NCBI GenBank assembly: GCA_011037195.1 | Contig: JAAEAF010003346.1 | Location: 46,899-110,898 of the forward strand | Length of the DNA: 64,000 nt | Source of the DNA: Triatoma infestans | Lineage: Eukaryota; Arthropoda; Insecta; Hemiptera; Reduviidae | Direction: 5' to 3' | In this document: positions 35,077 to 45,703 of the stretch, one piece after another | Position numbering within the stretch: position 1 is the stretch's first letter | Layout: every line of letters starts with the position of its first letter | Notes under the pieces: generated by a model | Told to the model about the DNA's origin: nothing | Database searches by the model: none | Seen by the model: the letters and a program-made list of their open reading frames with translations, nothing else | Program-made: the position numbers and the translations under genes

Positions 35077-35178
35077 TCTGGTGTGAAACATTCAACAATA
35101 TCAAAACATGTATTTCCGGTGACCAACAAATTTCAAAAATCTGGCCACGATCACAATACTGCCTCTTATTTGGAATAC
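35077..35178 (+). mobile_element. Family A, internally deleted miniature
   Basis: Left end TCTGGTGTGAAACATTCAAC runs directly into right-end sequence 'TCAAAACATGTATTTCCGGTG' and 'CACGATCACAATACTGCCTC', about 100 bp in total. The interior (about 0.85 kb) is gone. The terminal hairpin is only partly kept. Confidence 0.7.
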
Positions 35179-35404
35179 CAACAAACGATCCAAAGAAAAC
35201 CAACAGACAAAAAAAAATCGTCACCATTTTTTGTTTATATTTAGTAAAAATAAAAAAAAGTTGTTATAAAAATAATGACGTCATTTAAATGGAACAAATT
35301 TTAAGAAAAATAAATCGATAAAATTTGACAATATAAGTAAAGCAATTTAAACCAAACTCGGTTGATGAACTCTGTTGGAGAGGGCACTCTACTGCAATCT
35401 CTAA

Positions 35405-35492
35405 TTTTATATATATATAAAACTTTATATATATATATAAAATATATATATATATATAAAATATCATAAATTATAAAATAATATATATATAT
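35405..35492. repeat. (TA)n-rich low-complexity tract
   Basis: Several TATATATA runs with AAA spacers, able to fold back on themselves. The surroundings 35179-35785 hold no recognised gene. Confidence 0.8.
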
Positions 35493-35811
35493 ACAATACA
35501 GAGTTTTTGACATATTAAATATTCTGTTTTGTAAATAACAAATAAAAATTTAGAACACCTCAATCTGGATTCGATCCAAAGAAATAAAAGTAGTAGTAAA
35601 CTGTTTTGGATAAAATAAATAAATAAAAAAACACTATTTTTTTCTGTATTTTTACTTACGTTAGACTTATCTTCTTGAAAATATGTCCCGAACAATAATT
35701 ATTTGTTTTAAGTTTAATGATGTTACTAGAGAGCATGATTTTATAAATATGATAAAAGAGCATTAAGGGAGTCCATACGTAGTATGTGCATGAATATATA
35801 TATATATATAT

Positions 35812-35905
35812 ACCTGCTTGGATGTCCTTGAGACGGGCAAGCCGAAGGTCAATGATGAGCCCCAGTCAGGTCATAGGCCTTTCTGGTCTCACTCTTTTCT
35901 CGCGC
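35812..35905. other. GC-richer island, possible exon
   Basis: An abrupt GC-rich patch next to TA repeats. On the plus strand one frame reads LDVLETGKPKVNDEPQS up to a CAG|GTCATA donor-like site. On the minus strand another reads LGLIIDLRLARLKDIQA up to CAG|GTATAT. Only one can be real, if any. The protein is not recognised. Confidence 0.2.
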
Positions 35906-36066
35906 GCCGCCGCCGTATATCGTGTGTGTACGTATGTAAGTGTGCGTCATTCCACATGCTACACATATATATACACTCACACATATACATATAACAAATC
36001 TCTTTTAACAATTCTAAACTTACTTATTGTATAGCATTAATATGGTTATTTTTTAAATTATAAAAA

Positions 36067-36545
36067 TCTGGTCTAGAAGATTTACACAAATTTCTCTTAT
36101 TCCTGTTAATTAGTACAATTATATACCTACAGAAATTAACAAATTGTTAAAAATAAAATAAACTTTGAACTTCAAATTTTGCTCTTTTGTTCCGACATAA
36201 ATACAGAGGAAGTGCGGTGGTGGAGGTGGGGTAGTACCTATCTGCCAAACTAAACCCAGATAGGACAGTGAAGAGCGCCCCAATAACATTGCACCTATCC
36301 CATTTATTTCAAATTTAATGCCACGAATTCCGTAAAACTAGCTAAAATAAATTTTAGTTTTTTTTTCTTTTCTTTTTTTTTATAAATGATCCAAATAAAA
36401 GGGATAGGTTTGTATCTATGCAGTTAGCAGTTCATGTTTAAAGGAAATCATTATGGTCGATTTCGAGTAATTCCAAGAAAACTCACAAGCATACTGTATA
36501 AGAGCTTTTGAAGAAGGTCACGTACTGGTAGCCAAAACGTAGAGG
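36067..36545 (+). mobile_element. Family A, diverged subfamily
   Basis: Left end TCTGGTCTAGAAGATTTACA with TTTCTCTTATTCCTG. It shares 'GACAGTGAAGAGCGCCCCAA' and the AT-rich spacer with the copy at 60067-61445, so these two represent a separate subfamily. The right end is decayed. Confidence 0.65.
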
Positions 36546-36810
36546 AAGTAAAGAATTATATGATGAATGCTGTATAATTATTTCCACCGAAATTAGAACA
36601 TTTTGAAGTCAATGAGAACAACAAATGAAGTCTAAAAGCATTAAATCAAGTGAAATATAAGCATCAAATAATCAAGCAAGTACGGTAAGATAATAGGACC
36701 ACAAAAATTGTATGAAGCGGAAAAAATAGTTTGAAGCAATATATTACAGAAAAACCTACATCTAACAAACTGCAGTGATCAAACATAAAATAACTATCAA
36801 TTATGCTAAA

Positions 36811-36966
36811 ATCAAAATTAGCGCGTTGGACTCCTACGCGGAGGACCCGGGTTCGAGTCCAGTGCTTCCCTTAGATTGTTTCTTCCTAGGAGCCTCTACA
36901 GCTTACTGTTCGGTGATGGACAGTGTTGTCAGTAACGAGAGAACACTGTCCAAAGGCACTGTCGGT
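36811..36966 (+). mobile_element. SINE-1, 5' part
   Basis: TTAGCGCGTTGGACTCCTAC (A-box region), GAGGACCCGGGTTCGAGTCC (B-box), TTCTTCCTAGGAGCC and the hairpin GACAGTGTT...AACACTGTC. The 3' third is missing, replaced by a family A minus-strand end. Promoter boxes for RNA polymerase III are intact by eye. Confidence 0.8.
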
Positions 36967-36984
36967 TACAATTTTGTTAACTGC

Positions 36985-37019
36985 AGTAAGAGAAATTCGT
37001 GTGAGTGTTTCATACCAGA
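36985..37019 (-). mobile_element. Family A left end, minus strand
   Basis: Reverse complement of TCTGGTATGAAACACTCACA plus TTTCTCTTACTGCAG. It directly follows a truncated SINE, and no further family A sequence is visible. Confidence 0.65.
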
Positions 37020-37195
37020 TTTTTTTTTAGCCTTCTCAGTGCAAATTGGACAATTTGTTATTATTATTATTATGCGTAGTTTCGCATACAATTAGAAACA
37101 AAATTTGTTAGTTTTTTTGGACGAAAATTATTAAAGTCTATGGCGACTGTAAAAACTCGGGACTACAGTGGAAGTTAAAGCACCACTATTTTTTT

Positions 37196-37432
37196 TTTTA
37201 AATTTAAGGCGCATCAACATCTATGGCCATTGGCGCCCGGAGCCTTCTCAATGCACTGCCGGCTTCTGGACAGTGTTCTCTCGTTACAAACAACGCTGTC
37301 CATCACCGAACAGTGAGCTGTAGAGGTTCCTAGGAAGAAAAAATATCTAAGGGTAGCACTGGAGTCGAACCCGGGACCTCCGTGTAGGAGTCCAATATGC
37401 TAATCACTTAGCTAACCCCTCCCGTTGCATCA
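37196..37432 (-). mobile_element. SINE-1, full-length copy
   Basis: On the minus strand: TTAGCTAAGTGATTAGCATA (A-box), GAGGTCCCGGGTTCGACTCC (B-box), TTCCTAGGAACC, the hairpin region with one mismatch, 'GGCGCCAATGGCCATAGATG', TTGATGCGCCTTAAATTTAAA. The length is about 235 bp. Confidence 0.85.
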
Positions 37433-38450
37433 ATATTAAACCAGTCTTGATATTGACAAAAATTTTTTTTTTTTTTTTTAATCATTAACACATCTACCTT
37501 TAATTGATAATCAAATTATTGGGCAAGAATTTATTTGCTATTTTTAAAAATTGTCAATAATAAATAATATATGAAATAAAATAAAAATTAAAGCAAACTG
37601 TCAATTTCTTTCTGACAGTCAAATAAAAAAAAAAATAGATAAAAAAAGAGAAAAGAAAATCGATTCAGGGTCAAAATGTCATGGTCTAATTTCCAGGATG
37701 TTTCTATTGTTATGACGTCAATGGTAAACATTATTTTCTTTAATTTAAATTTATTATAATTTAATTAATTTTTTTTTTATAATTTTATGTTTAAACATGT
37801 TTTTGTTTTTGTTTCAAGTTCATACATCAGGTTCTTCTCCACCCCCCTAAACGTTATTATGTAATTTATTGAGTACGCCAAGGTCTTTTTTTTTTTTTTA
37901 ATTTAATTTTAGCTTCATTTTAGGCGTCAACAAATTTTGTTGAATTTATTGCGCAGAGTTCTTTAGTTGAAAAATCATTGAATTTTACTTTTTACGTATC
38001 CAAGGAATTTCAAAACGGCACTAAAAGAAAGTAAATATTTTTCAACTACTAACCGAAATAATTTCTTTAGTAAGAACTACTATTCGAAAAAGAAAAAAGA
38101 AATAATGAAACTAAGAATCAAAAAATTCGAAAAAAGAATAGGCAATTTATCAAAAAGTTTTATCCATAAATAAGTTTTTCAAATATATGTATTTTTCAAA
38201 CTGAAAATTATGAATATTTGAAAAAGAAATGACAAAGTTTGTCAATAATATTATTCTTTAATAGTAAGGGTGACCTTTGAACTTACAAGTTAAAATTATC
38301 TTTAACTGTTATCTATTTTTGTCTAGAATATGTATATTTTTAGATATATATAAAAAAAACACAAATTACAAGAGAAATGTCATTCAATAATCATTTTTTA
38401 AAACCAATTATTTCCAGTGTATAATAAACAGAAGCCTCTCTGACGATCAA
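37433..38450. other. AT-rich stretch, nothing recognised
   Basis: Poly-A/T runs, no coding signal and no repeat match. Confidence 0.5.
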
Positions 38451-38574
38451 AGTGATCCGCTTTCTTCAAATAAATCAAGAGAATAACCTTCATATGACCC
38501 TTCTCTTTTTAATTCCTCAGCAACCAACACACAATTTCATGCATATGTATATTTCAAAATTTATATATGTAATT

Positions 38575-38765
38575 GTTGGTGTGTCTTTAGGCAAATGTTT
38601 ATCGAGACTGCGGTTATGGATAACTTCACAACATTCATCCTTATGGATGAGCACAGTGGGGTTGTCGGAGTCTAAGATGGTCATTAGGGGTCCAGAAAAG
38701 GCTATTAGTGAGATGTTGCTGTATCTTATCACAGGACTCTCTCAGGCTTCTGGTGGGATCCCTTC
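38575..38765. other. Coding-like island, strand unclear
   Basis: The minus strand is open for about 55 codons including ISLIAFSGPLMTILDSDNPT and LIHKDECCEVIHNRSLDKHL, a composition typical of real protein. The plus strand has an acceptor-like TCTTTAG|GCAAATG and is open in one frame over 100 codons, with SKMVIRGPEKAISEMLLYL. Neither is recognised. The GC content exceeds that of its flanks. It may be a host exon or an unknown element. Confidence 0.3.
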
Positions 38766-39164
38766 CTGGACATTGATAATATTAAGCATCTTAATAATAT
38801 TAAGGACAATTAAATTTTAATATAAAACCATTTTTGAAAAAAAAAAATGGCATTTTATCTACCTTATGAATTCTATGGAATTAAAAACCCATTCATATAT
38901 TCACAATATTAAATTAATCTTTAGATGTTACTATTCATGTTATGTCCCCTACAATAGCCAGTTTAATTGTGAGCTTTTTTAGAAAATCATACCATGTCTT
39001 ACGATATAATAGTAATTTTACATCACTACTGGAAAAAAACAGTGTATGTTGCTGAAACTACGCTTACTCAAAGTGTAGATGTAATGCTTACATTAATAAG
39101 ATGTTCTTGATCAGCATACTGCCTGGCTTTGATTTTCAAACAATTTAATAGTGGTAATAAGACC

Positions 39165-39990
39165 TTAGAAAGACAGACAGGATTAGGGCGACCGATGATG
39201 AGGCTTTACGGGAAACTGTAGAGTCAAATCCAACCACAAGCACTCGCTGCAATCCAAATACTTGCTGCAGAACTGTCAATTTTTGAAAGACACCATTAGC
39301 CGCCATCTCTGTACAATGGGAAAGGTAAAAAAAAACGTGTTGAATAGTGTTGCACGAACTTACACCCCAACATGGAAATGGATACTTACCAAATTCTCTT
39401 AAAAAATCCATGATATGTGATGAGAAGTGAAGTTACTGGCAAAATCTGAGACTTTGGCGGTCAAACGATATTTCCGGTTGGTGCAAGACAACAATTTGAG
39501 AAAATCTCGATGTTGCGAGTTTTTCTGGAACTATGAAAGAGTAATTCATCACGAATCCTTTTCCGAATTACTTTCCATGAATTACAAAATTTTCCGGCGG
39601 AAAACTAGAAACAATGTACTCAAATTGGTCAATCGCAAGTAAGTTTTGTTCCAGCAAGACAATGTTTGGCCACACACCTCCCGTCAAACTAAAGAAAAAT
39701 ATTGAAGAACTTGATGGCAGTGAACTACTGTTACACCCACCCTATAGTTGAAACTTAGCTTCATCTATCTAACATTTGTTTCCGGTCCATGACATGCTGG
39801 AAAAAATTTAATAACTTCACCAAATTTGAAACTGGAGTGTAGAAGTTTTTTGATTCGAAATCCAAGGAATGATATAAGCGAGGGGAGGGATCCAACAGCT
39901 GGCAGAAAGATGGCTTACACTGCCAATATTTAGAACATTAATTAAAAATGCATGAAAGGATGATAAGAAATTTGTGAATATTTCACACTG
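39165..39990 (+). pseudogene. Mariner-type transposase remnant
   Basis: Fragments in three frames keep mariner order: a helix-turn-helix-like 'EALRETVESNPTTSTRC' (39208) and MGKVKKNVLNSVARTYTP (39316), a catalytic-domain stretch ending VLKLVNRK then VLFQQDNVWPHTSRQTK (39646-39695), 'GSELLLHPPYS' (39717) and a C-terminal FDSKSKEWYKRG-like segment (39850-39885). QDN-x-x-PH and LLHPPYS are hallmark mariner sequences. It has many stops and frameshifts. Terminal inverted repeats could not be read. Confidence 0.8.
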
Positions 39991-39995
39991 GTTTT

Positions 39996-39997
<2 letters not shown>

Positions 39998-40030
<33 letters not shown>
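39998..40030. repeat. (TA)n microsatellite
   Basis: About 14 TA units directly beyond the mariner remnant. Confidence 0.9.
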
Positions 40031-40032
<2 letters not shown>

Positions 40033-40334
40033 CAATAAAGACACTATATTCAACGCAATAGTAAATATGTTACTATTAGCTAGTTAAATAAAACCTAGAG
40101 TGATGGTACAACATCATCTAATATCTAATTAATAATGAAGTGTGAACACAGTTAAATGTTATAAACATGAGTTGATGAGTTCACTATAAAAATTAAATTA
40201 GATCCCCCATCTTCTATATAATATAGATGAGTCACAGAACAATCATATATATGTTTTGTATAGGCGTGCCATCCTAACCACCTGAATATACACACACAAA
40301 CATACCAACACTACGATATACGAGTATATACAGG

Positions 40335-40445
40335 TGTAGTGACCTTGTATACATTCCTGGGGGCCACGCCGTATTCAAGGCCGGCCGAGGAACCCTCCTC
40401 ACCTACGCCATTTCCCTACATCATCCTCAACTTCCTTCCTTCCTT
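40335..40445 (-). other. GC-richer island, possible exon
   Basis: The minus strand is open after an acceptor-like GATGTAG through GNGVGEEGSSAGLEYGVAP and RNVYKVTTP to a weak CCT|GTATAT donor. The plus strand is also open in one frame. The island is sharply GC-richer than its flanks. No recognised protein. Confidence 0.2.
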
Positions 40446-41205
40446 TTATATCCCCCTTAACGATTACTTCTTAGTTATTTTTTTTTTCTTACTTCATTAT
40501 CTGACTTTATTATAAATTTAATTTAATTTATTGATTGAAAAAACAAAATTAATTATACTTTCCACAATTTTAAAACAATATTGCAGATATCTGCGAATGT
40601 AAGATGAATTAAGGAGGTCCTCTGATATAAATTTCTAGATAAAACAAAGGCTTCAGGGAGGTTAAACAAAGCTTCATTGAACATATAAAACGAACATTTC
40701 AGTTAGATGCAACGAAGAGACTGTTATATTCGTCTACTAAGATCCGGAGTTCTAAATTATAGGTAGCTAAAATGGGGGCCAGTGGCCGATTAGTCGCAAG
40801 ATACATGGATTACAGAAGCTAGTTCCGAAGGTAGTTGATGTGGAAACGTAACATTGAAAGTTCTGAGCAAAAGCACTGACACAATCAGTGTTCTCCACTC
40901 TGGTTAAAAGATAACTGAATAAATCAGAGGCTTACAGAACTTGGAATAGGATATTCGATAGTCACAAACAATGGAGATGGGCTTTTGAAGAGGTAGTCTC
41001 TCCAAAGAAGAGGAAGTAGGAGGAGGAAATAATTTTGACTCAACAAAGAAATGGTGATCACGGAAACTGTGCATGGATGGCTGCTTTGCCGAAAAGTGTT
41101 TCACTTACTGCTAGTAAGCGGAAGTACAGGCGATTGTATCAAAATTTTGGAAATTTAGTTTTCACCGGAAATACTTTTTTTGAGGTCAATAAAATACGAA
41201 AAAAA
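40446..41205. other. No gene recognised; decayed family A near the end
   Basis: AT-rich. 41130-41200 has TTAGTTTTCACCGGAAATAC and 'TTTTTGAGGTCAATAAAATA', a minus-strand family A right-end remnant cut off by the SINE. Confidence 0.45.
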
Positions 41206-41419
41206 TATTTGTGATTAGCGTACTGGATTCCCACGCGGAGGACCTGGGTTCGAGTCCGGCTGTGCTGCCCTTAGATTTTTTCTTCCTAGGAGCTTCTACA
41301 GCTCACTGTGCGGTAATGGACAGTGTTGTTTGTAACGAGAGAACACTGTCGGAGGCCGGCAATGCACTGAGAAGGCTCCGGGCGCCATTGACCATAGATA
41401 TTGACGCGCCTTAAATTTA
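41206..41419 (+). mobile_element. SINE-1, full-length reference copy
   Basis: A-box region TTAGCGTACTGGATTCCCAC, B-box GACCTGGGTTCGAGTCC at about 41242, TTCTTCCTAGGAGC, and a perfect 9-bp hairpin GACAGTGTT (41319-41327)/AACACTGTC (41342-41350). Then 'GGCGCCATTGACCATAGATA' and the 3' block TTGACGCGCCTTAAATTTAA. The A-rich end merges with the next family A copy. A tRNA-derived head with internal pol III promoter is known for many SINEs. Confidence 0.88.
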
Positions 41420-41424
41420 AAAAA

Positions 41425-42240
41425 TCTGGTGTGAAACACTCAGACAACTTTCTCTTACTCCAGTTCTCCAAATTATAATTGATAGCGTTTATAGTTTGTG
41501 TACCAAATTTAATGAGATTCGTCGAAAACTGAAAAAACTATTTAGTAAAAGCGCACTTCCGGTTTACTAATTTTCTTGAAACACGGAATTTTGGCTATGA
41601 ATTTATTTCCAATTAATTTTGTTTGGATGATAGAATTGTATAATCAACTGTGAAAAATATTACCCAACCCCTCCCCTAAAAGTGCCCTTAAATAAATTTT
41701 CCCAGAGAAATGTTTCAAATAACTGTTGTAGATCTTTGCATGCTCAGTTTATATTCCAAGTTTCAAGAAAATCGTCGGAGCCATTTTTGAGAAAATTGCG
41801 AAAAGAGAAAAAATCATTTAGTAAAGTGGTAAAGTAAACGCACTTCCGGATCCGATTTTTTTCAAACTCGGAATTTCAGCAACATATTTAATTCTAATCA
41901 ACATTATTTAGATGACAGAATTATCTAATAAACTGAAATAGCACTTTAGATGAAAACCTAACCTCACCCTCCCCCAAAAGTGCCCTTAATGCATTTTTCT
42001 GGAAAAATGTTTTAAATAAAAGTTGTAGCTCTTTGTATGTGTGGTTGATATACTAAGTTTAAAGAAAATCGTCGGAGCCATTTTTGAGAAAATTGCAAAA
42101 AAGTAAAAAAACCAACTAGTAAAGTGGTACTTCCGGTTGAGGATTTTGACAGATAACGCAGGTCAGATCCCATGGTGATACCTAAACGGAATATCAAGTT
42201 TCAACTTTCTACGGTGTTTTTGAGCTATGAGTTCAAATAT

Positions 42241-42284
<44 letters not shown>

Positions 42285-42408
42285 CATTTGCTAAAAACAC
42301 TTTTTTTTGACTCAGAGGACCTTTAAATGGATATTTCCGGTGAAAACTCGATATCGAAAATTTGACACGATTACAATACTTCCTTTTACTAGGAGTAAGA
42401 GAAAGTAA
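41425..42408 (+). mobile_element. Family A, full-length copy
   Basis: From TCTGGTGTGAAACACTCAGA to 'CTAGGAGTAAGAGAAAGTAA', about 984 bp, with all blocks and a long (CA)n at 42242-42281. It lies directly behind SINE-1 and directly before another right-half copy. Confidence 0.9.
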
Positions 42409-42627
42409 TAGCATTTTAGAGGAAAACCTCTCTTCCCTTTCCCCCAAAACCTCCTTAAATAAATTTGAGATAATTGCAAAAGAGTAAAAAAATCAGCTAG
42501 TTAAGTGGTACTTCCGGTTGAGGAATTTTGGCAGATAACGTACTGTCAGATCCCATGGGATACCTAAACGGAATATCAAGTTTTCACTTTTCTACGGTTT
42601 TTCGTTTTTGAGCTATGCTGTTCACAG

Positions 42628-42666
<39 letters not shown>

Positions 42667-42792
42667 GACCATTTGCTAAAAAGTACTTTTTTGGACTCAG
42701 GGACCTCAAAACGGATATTTCCGGTGAAAACTCGATATCGAAAATTTGACACGATTACAATACTTCCTCTTACTAGGAGTAACAGAAAGTAA
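42409..42792 (+). mobile_element. Family A right half in tandem
   Basis: Begins in mid-element at TAGCATTTTAGAGGAAAACC (the interior 'AGCACTTTAGAGGAAAACC'), and runs through ACTTCCGGTTGAGGAATTT, (CA)n at 42627-42662 and the terminal hairpin AGGAGTAACAGAAAGTAA. The junction with the preceding copy is exact. Confidence 0.88.
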
Positions 42793-42929
42793 AAATAAAT
42801 AAATTTGGCAAATGGTCTGTATGTATGCGAAAAGTCGCAGAAAGCTCAAACCTGGTATTCTGTCTAGGTGCATTGATAGGTAGATTACGGGCAAAAGCAG
42901 TTAACCAGAATATGCGACATTACTGATTG

Positions 42930-43231
42930 TTTTTTTTTTCGGTTTTTAACGTCAAAAATAGATGCAACAATTTTCATAACATCGTACACTATTATTACAT
43001 CCACTCAGTAAGGTGATACTTCCGGTTGACTAATTTCGAGCAACATAAAAATTATTATAATTGAAATATCAAGTTTGAACTTTCTGGAATTTTTCAATTT
43101 TTGAGTTATGCTGAGCCAGACTGACCAGTTATTGAAAACCATTTTTTCTGACTCTGTGGTCCTCAAAACGTGTAATTGCGGTGAAAACTATATATGAAAT
43201 ACTTCCGCTTAAGAGCAGTAGGAGGAAGTAA
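42930..43231 (+). mobile_element. Family A right-half fragment
   Basis: 'CACTCAGTAAGGTGATACTT', CCGGTTGACTAATTTCGAGC, 'CTGTGGTCCTCAAAACG' and the end 'GAGCAGTAGGAGGAAGTAA'. It lacks the CA tract. Confidence 0.7.
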
Positions 43232-43758
43232 AAAAAAAACGAATAAAAAAGTCATTCCGTTGTTTTGATGGTTGAAGTTTAAATGGTTAATTAAGAATCG
43301 AAATAGTTCTAAAGAAGTCAATAATAATGGAATATACTCTTTTGGAAGAAATAAATAAAAAATAAACACTATTCAAATAAATTTCACTGAATTAAATGTA
43401 ATTAACAGTTTTCATAATCATACAAACGAAGAAATATGTTGGAAAGGAAACTTATTATTTTATAAAGGCGATCAGAAAAAAACTTGATATATGTTTGGAT
43501 AACCTTGACCTTAACGTATATCTAATGAACATCTCCGTGCGGTAGCGAATATTTCGTGTACATGTGTCTATAAGCGTGTGTTCGCTCACTATCGAACATT
43601 GTAATGCTTCACAGCTCCAGCTAATAAGTGTCCAAGTATATCGTGGGCTTCTGTCCAGAAATATATTTCCTACCTTCTCTATATTTTTATAACATGTATT
43701 AACATAAAATTGATAATTTATTTATAATATATGCTCATACATTTATTATACATGACTA

Positions 43759-43885
43759 TTACTTTCTCTTACTCGGGAAAAGGAAGTGGATTTTGTGATC
43801 GTATCATATTTTCGATATCGAAATTTCATCGGAAATATACGTTTTGAGGTCTCCTCAGGCCGAAGGTTTTTAGCAACTGGTTTCT
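43759..43885 (-). mobile_element. Family A right-end fragment
   Basis: Minus strand: TTACTTTCTCTTACTCGGG, ATTTTCGATATCGAAATTTC, 'ACGTTTTGAGGTCTCCTCAG'. A (CT)n run to about 43917 replaces the CA tract. Confidence 0.75.
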
Positions 43886-43934
43886 CTCTCGCTCACGCTC
43901 TCTCTCTCTCTCTCTCTTCTACTTCACTCTCTTC

Positions 43935-44910
43935 TACTTCATAAATTAAAATTATTAAATTTCTAGGATTCTGTTTTGTCATGATTTCATTCATATCTTT
44001 GCAGTCTATGGTAGCTATGAAGTAAGATCTTCTTGGGAAATTCTGGAGTACCACAGGGCTCTGTTTTGTGTCCTCTTTTATTCTGTTTATACATTAATGA
44101 TCTTCATAGTGCAATAAAACATTGTGAACATATGCTTTATGCGGACGATTTACAAATATATTTACAATGTTTGCCCTCTGAATTGGAATCTGATATTGCC
44201 GGAGTTAAGTGTGATGTAAATTCTATCCCTCATTGGACAAATTCTAATTTTATTTCACTAAATATTTCTAAAACTAAGCCAATGATTATAGGAAGTAATA
44301 GATATATAGGTACAATTAATTAAGACTTAAAACTAATTAAAAAATGAATCCCCAAAATTATGTGAATAATTTAATTGTAGCATATGTTGTAACTGCAAAA
44401 TGTTTGGGACTGACAATTTCTAATATCTTGTCTTGGAATAGCCATGTTAGCAATATTTGCAAAAGTGTTCATAAATCCTTATACCAGTAGAAACTCCATA
44501 AAAACATGCTACCTATACCCTTCCGTAAACAGCTCGTTAGTACATTAATATTTCCTTATTTTGATTATTGTTCCCTAGTTTATGCTGGTCTAACCTCTGA
44601 AATGAATTTAAAATCATAAAGGTCCCTTAACTCCTGCATTCGGTTTATATTAAATATTAGAAAAGGTGGCCACATAACTACACATTACCATAGTTTAAAC
44701 TGGCTTAATGTTGAGTACCGCAGAAGGTATTTTACTGGCAATTTTATATATCAATTGTTCAAATCACGAACCCCCAAAATATCTGGTGGATATGTTTTCA
44801 GTAAAAGCTTCACTAGACTTACCAACTACAAGGACAATGAAAAGTCTTTTCAGTAAACTTTACATTGACTCTAGACTTTACAAACAACCTTACAAGGATG
44901 ACTCTTAAGG
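43935..44910 (+). pseudogene. Jockey/CR1-like LINE reverse transcriptase fragment
   Basis: SGVPQGSVLCPLLFCLYIND (44042-44101; RT motif B region), MLYADDLQIYL (44131-44163; catalytic YADD), then LGLTISNILSWNSHVSNIC (about 44405), 'LIFPYFDYCSLVYAGL' (44548) and RRRYFTGNFIYQLFKSRTPK (44720-44780). Stops (for example the TAA at 44321 and TAG near 44488) and frame changes break it. No RNase H is present, unlike groups 1-3. The 3' end merges with family A at 44955. Confidence 0.85.
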
Positions 44911-44954
44911 GATAAAGGTCTCAGGGCATAATTAACTTATCTTTTTTTCTTTCA

Positions 44955-45548
44955 GTGTGTGAGTGTGTGTGTGTGTGTTTTTGTGGGGGTCAGCATAACT
45001 CACAAAAGAATAATCGCAGAAAGTCAAACTTGATATTACGTTTAAATGTAATCATGAAATAAGATGATTGGTCACAATCGGTCAACCGGAAGTAACACTT
45101 TCCTGAAGAGAATTTATCAATTTTGGCTGAGTGAATTTTCCCGTTTTTGCAATTTTTTCGTAAACAGCTCCAACAATTTTCTTTGAACTTGGAATATTAA
45201 CTACACATATAGAGAACTACAACTTGTAAATGCAACATTTATCCGGGAAAACGACATTTAAGGGCACTTTACGGGTAGGGGTGGGGTTATGGTTTCCTCT
45301 AAAAGGCTACTTTAATTCAACAATGTGCTATAGAATTCTGTCAACTAAATAATATTAATTAGAATTATATAAGTTGTCAAATTTCCCAGTTTGAAGAAAA
45401 ACGGTTGACAGGAAGTGCGACTTTACTGAATAGGTTTGTCAGTTTTTTGTGATTTTCTCAATAAAAATGTCGACGGTTTTAAACACTAATAAGAATTGTA
45501 AGTGTGAAGAAAATTTGAGAGAAAGTCGTCTGAGTGATTCACACCAGA
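44955..45548 (-). mobile_element. Family A, minus-strand copy
   Basis: A GT tract (about 44956-44980), 'CAACCGGAAGTAACACTTTC' and 'GGGTAGGGGTGGGGTTATGG' in reverse family order, ending with the reverse complement of TCTGGTGTGAATCACTCAGA at 45548. The terminal hairpin beyond the GT tract is missing. Confidence 0.8.
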
Positions 45549-45703
45549 TTTTAAAAAAAAATCTAATTAGCTCATTCATGGATTTGCCACTTTAGATATT
45601 TTTGTCAATACTTTATGGACTGCGTCACATACATAGAATTACGGACAATATAATCAAATGTATTGCTAAAACTCCAGGTCCAAGGAAAGTTTTTTAACTG
45701 AAT

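Noticed and set aside
41206..41280. Functional tRNA gene
   Set aside because: The A- and B-box-like words fit a SINE head; there is no acceptor stem closure and the same head recurs with a conserved non-tRNA body.
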